From Flectobacillus major DSM 103 (GTDB lineage Bacteria > Bacteroidota > Bacteroidia > Cytophagales > Spirosomataceae), in assembly GCF_000427405.1 (NCBI RefSeq), contig NZ_KE386491.1, positions 5,363,047-5,427,046 of the forward strand: DNA of 64,000 nt, in the 5' to 3' direction. Positions 62,623 to 64,000 of this stretch are shown one piece after another (positions within the stretch are counted from its first letter, which is position 1; each line of letters starts with the position of its first letter). Under the pieces are notes generated by a model, which worked only from the letters and a program-made list of their open reading frames with translations, ran no database searches and was not told the origin of the DNA. A program made the position numbers and the translations under genes.

Positions 62623-63027
62623 CTAGAAATGGTCTTTATTCATAATAGTAGCAAGGCCATCGGTAGTTTTTTTGCCAGTGGCTACATCCATTATTTCGCA
62701 TTTAATATCGGCAATGTGTTTGGCTTCGTCGATATTGATTACCGTAAAAACTGCTTCGTAATCGGTATCTACAAACATTGGCCGTTTATATTCTGATACT
62801 TGCTTGAGGTAAACACTTCCATAACCAGGAAATTCAGTACCCATTATTTTTGAAAAAATACTAGAAGCCAATGCTCCATGAATAATCGGACGTTTGAATT
62901 GGGTTGTAGCAGCAAATTCGGCATCGAGGTGCAATGGATTGTTGTCGCCTGATACTTTTGCGAATAAAATTACGTCATCTTGGGTAAATGAAAACTTATG
63001 ACGATAAACTGTGTTAAGAGCAATCAT
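62623..63027 (-). CDS. MaoC-family (R)-specific enoyl-CoA hydratase
   Basis: The 134-residue hot-dog-fold protein has the catalytic block FAKVSGDNNPLHLDAEFAA (near residues 22-40, with Asp and His) and the PIIHGALASSIFSKI helix (near 48). It would hydrate trans-2-enoyl-CoA or act on enoyl-ACP in fatty acid metabolism. Length is that of single-domain R-hydratases. It is monocistronic. The specific role is uncertain. Confidence 0.88.
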   Translation of the reverse strand: MIALNTVYRHKFSFTQDDVILFAKVSGDNNPLHLDAEFAATTQFKRPIIHGALASSIFSKIMGTEFPGYGSVYLKQVSEYKRPMFVDTDYEAVFTVINIDEAKHIADIKCEIMDVATGKKTTDGLATIMNKDHF

Positions 63028-63090
63028 GTAAATGGAATTAATAGTTGAGTTTGCAAAGATACTTTTCTAGCCAATAACCTGCTAACGAAA

Positions 63091-63522
63091 TTAAGAAGAA
63101 TGGTCGGCCACAATCACCCATTGTTTATTGATTTTTCGCCAAAGTAAGGTATAATGCCCTCCAATATCACCTTTTTCGGGTCTGGTAAGTGCCCATTTCC
63201 CTACAAGAAAACATACAGTTGGTGACTGAAATTCTACTTTAATAATGGTGAATTTTAGCGTACCCATTGCCGATTTGTCGGGATAATTTTTTTTGTAACT
63301 CTCCAACGTTTTTTGATAACCATACGTCACCCCCGATTTGCCAATGTACATTAGCGAGTCGGATTCCCAATAGCCTTTCATAAAGGTAGTTACGTCGCCG
63401 TTATTCCAAGCTTGGGTTTGTCGCTCAAGAATATCCAGAATTGTTTTTTTATCTTGATTGGTTTGAGATAAAGCATTCAAACTCATTAGTAAAAGGATAA
63501 AAGAGAGAAATCGTTTTTTCAT
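63091..63522 (-). CDS. Secreted DUF4440 / NTF2-like protein
   Basis: The ATG at 63522 starts a signal peptide (MKKRFLSFILLLMSLNALSQ); the frame runs 14 codons further up but would spoil it. The 143-residue protein carries a SnoaL/NTF2-like domain: ILDILERQTQAWNNGDVTTF near 27, FMKGYWESDSLMYIG and a closing HYTLLWRKINKQWVIVADHS. Such domains bind small molecules; no activity is known for this one. Confidence 0.85.
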   Translation of the reverse strand: MKKRFLSFILLLMSLNALSQTNQDKKTILDILERQTQAWNNGDVTTFMKGYWESDSLMYIGKSGVTYGYQKTLESYKKNYPDKSAMGTLKFTIIKVEFQSPTVCFLVGKWALTRPEKGDIGGHYTLLWRKINKQWVIVADHSS

Positions 63523-63553
63523 AAGAAGAATCTGTAATTGTGATGAAAGAATA

Positions 63554-63763
63554 ATGTATAACACCGATAATAATTATAAGAATAGACCAATACATCCCTC
63601 AAAATTTAGTAGTTTTGGGAATATATATTTGACTTTACCTAAAGGTAATTATTTTTATGAAATTCAAAGAATTTGTAGAGAAATACAAGGATTATTATTT
63701 GGTAGATGGATTGATGTACTTATCGTTTATCTTGATGATAGTAATAATGTTTATTTTTTTTAG
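63554..63763 (+). CDS. Weakly supported 69-residue frame
   Basis: A plus-strand ATG frame divergent from the DUF4440 gene. Its middle part (GNIYLTLPKGNYFYEIQ, GRWIDVLIVYLD) has a protein-like alternation of hydrophobic and polar residues, but the base composition is very AT-rich, it has no clear promoter and I know no family. It could be a gene remnant or chance. Confidence 0.25.
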   Translation: MYNTDNNYKNRPIHPSKFSSFGNIYLTLPKGNYFYEIQRICREIQGLLFGRWIDVLIVYLDDSNNVYFF

Positions 63764-63867
63764 TTAATATCGCCCTTAATTACTTCCGAGTTTTCAGAAG
63801 AATAGAGCTATTTCTAAGAAATTATGGATGAAATAGACAACAAAATGAATAACGGAGAACTGCTTAT

Positions 63868-64000
63868 ATGATTTGGTTTGTATTGAATCCTAAGTCTGGC
63901 ACTACGACCCCAGCACGAAAAAATAAAATTATACAGAGTATCAACAAACAGGCAAATTGTCAATTAATATTAACGGAGTATCCAGGCCATGCTACCGAAA
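63868..64000 (+). CDS. Diacylglycerol/sphingosine kinase-family protein (N-terminus, partial)
   Basis: The last 133 bases open with ATG and read MIWFVLNPKSGT, then a Lys-rich helix and LILTEYPGHATE before the window ends. This is the start of the DAGK catalytic domain (the phosphate-binding NPKSG loop and the EYPGHA strand). Family members phosphorylate diacylglycerol, undecaprenol-like or sphingoid lipids. Which of these applies is not visible. It lies 1.6 kb from the serine palmitoyltransferase gene. Confidence 0.75.
   Translation, partial: MIWFVLNPKSGTTTPARKNKIIQSINKQANCQLILTEYPGHATE

Overview
The window looks like chromosomal DNA of a free-living Bacteroidota bacterium, most likely of the order Cytophagales (relatives of Flectobacillus, Arcicella or Emticicia). 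This rests on low G+C, promoters of the Bacteroidota type (TTG, about 20 bases, TAnnTTTG), a type IX secretion sorting tail, DUF2911, DUF5683 and DUF937-OmpA proteins, a serine palmitoyltransferase and a histone-H1-like mini-protein. I see no phage, no insertion sequence with a transposase, no CRISPR array and no rRNA. There is one tRNA, tRNA-Arg(CCT).

Layout: 1-7.0 kb holds envelope and metabolic genes on the minus strand (start of a secreted protein, Tet-like MFS exporter, sugar-phosphate isomerase/epimerase, OmpA protein with PEGA-like repeats, ahcY, DoxX, YHS protein). 7.6-16.8 kb holds two very large secreted surface proteins (a 1394-residue Ig-like repeat protein and an FG-GAP protein with a T9SS tail), plus a coiled-coil membrane protein and murF. 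17.1-24.0 kb is a complete six-gene ebo cluster, eboABCDEF in canonical order, the most notable system here. 24.0-32.0 kb holds a lipoprotein, tRNA-Arg, hflX, a Clp-type AAA+ ATPase fused to an FtsH-type M41 protease, DUF2911 and two metallo-beta-lactamase-fold hydrolases. 32.1-34.7 kb is atpA-atpG, separated from the other ATP synthase genes. 35.7-45.7 kb holds an FKBP isomerase, a C-terminal processing protease, an alpha/beta hydrolase, a nagB-like gene, a FeoB-associated Cys-rich mini-protein, an inositol monophosphatase family enzyme, an MsbA-like ABC exporter and a POT peptide transporter. 46.3-50.9 kb is a parA-parB-DUF5683-dapB-lepB run. 51.1-64.0 kb holds an rRNA methyltransferase, a phospholipase C-like protein, rpsT, radC, hisB, DUF937-OmpA, accC, a serine palmitoyltransferase, an H1-like protein, a MaoC hydratase, a DUF4440 protein and the start of a lipid kinase.

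The ebo genes (EboA, TatD-like EboB, UbiA-like EboC, dehydroquinate-synthase-like EboD, TIM-barrel EboE, phosphatase-fold EboF) are known from cyanobacteria, where they help move a scytonemin precursor to the periplasm. No pigment or other secondary-metabolite genes lie beside them here, so the cargo in this organism is unknown.

A second layer lies in the intergenic DNA. Four spacers between convergent gene pairs (near 11.9, 44.1, 51.0 and 58.4 kb) carry related pieces of one palindromic repeat family with compensated stem changes. The copy at 58.2-58.6 kb is bounded by inverted repeats like a MITE. Upstream of parA there is a 7-bp tandem array and a pair of parS-like half-sites.
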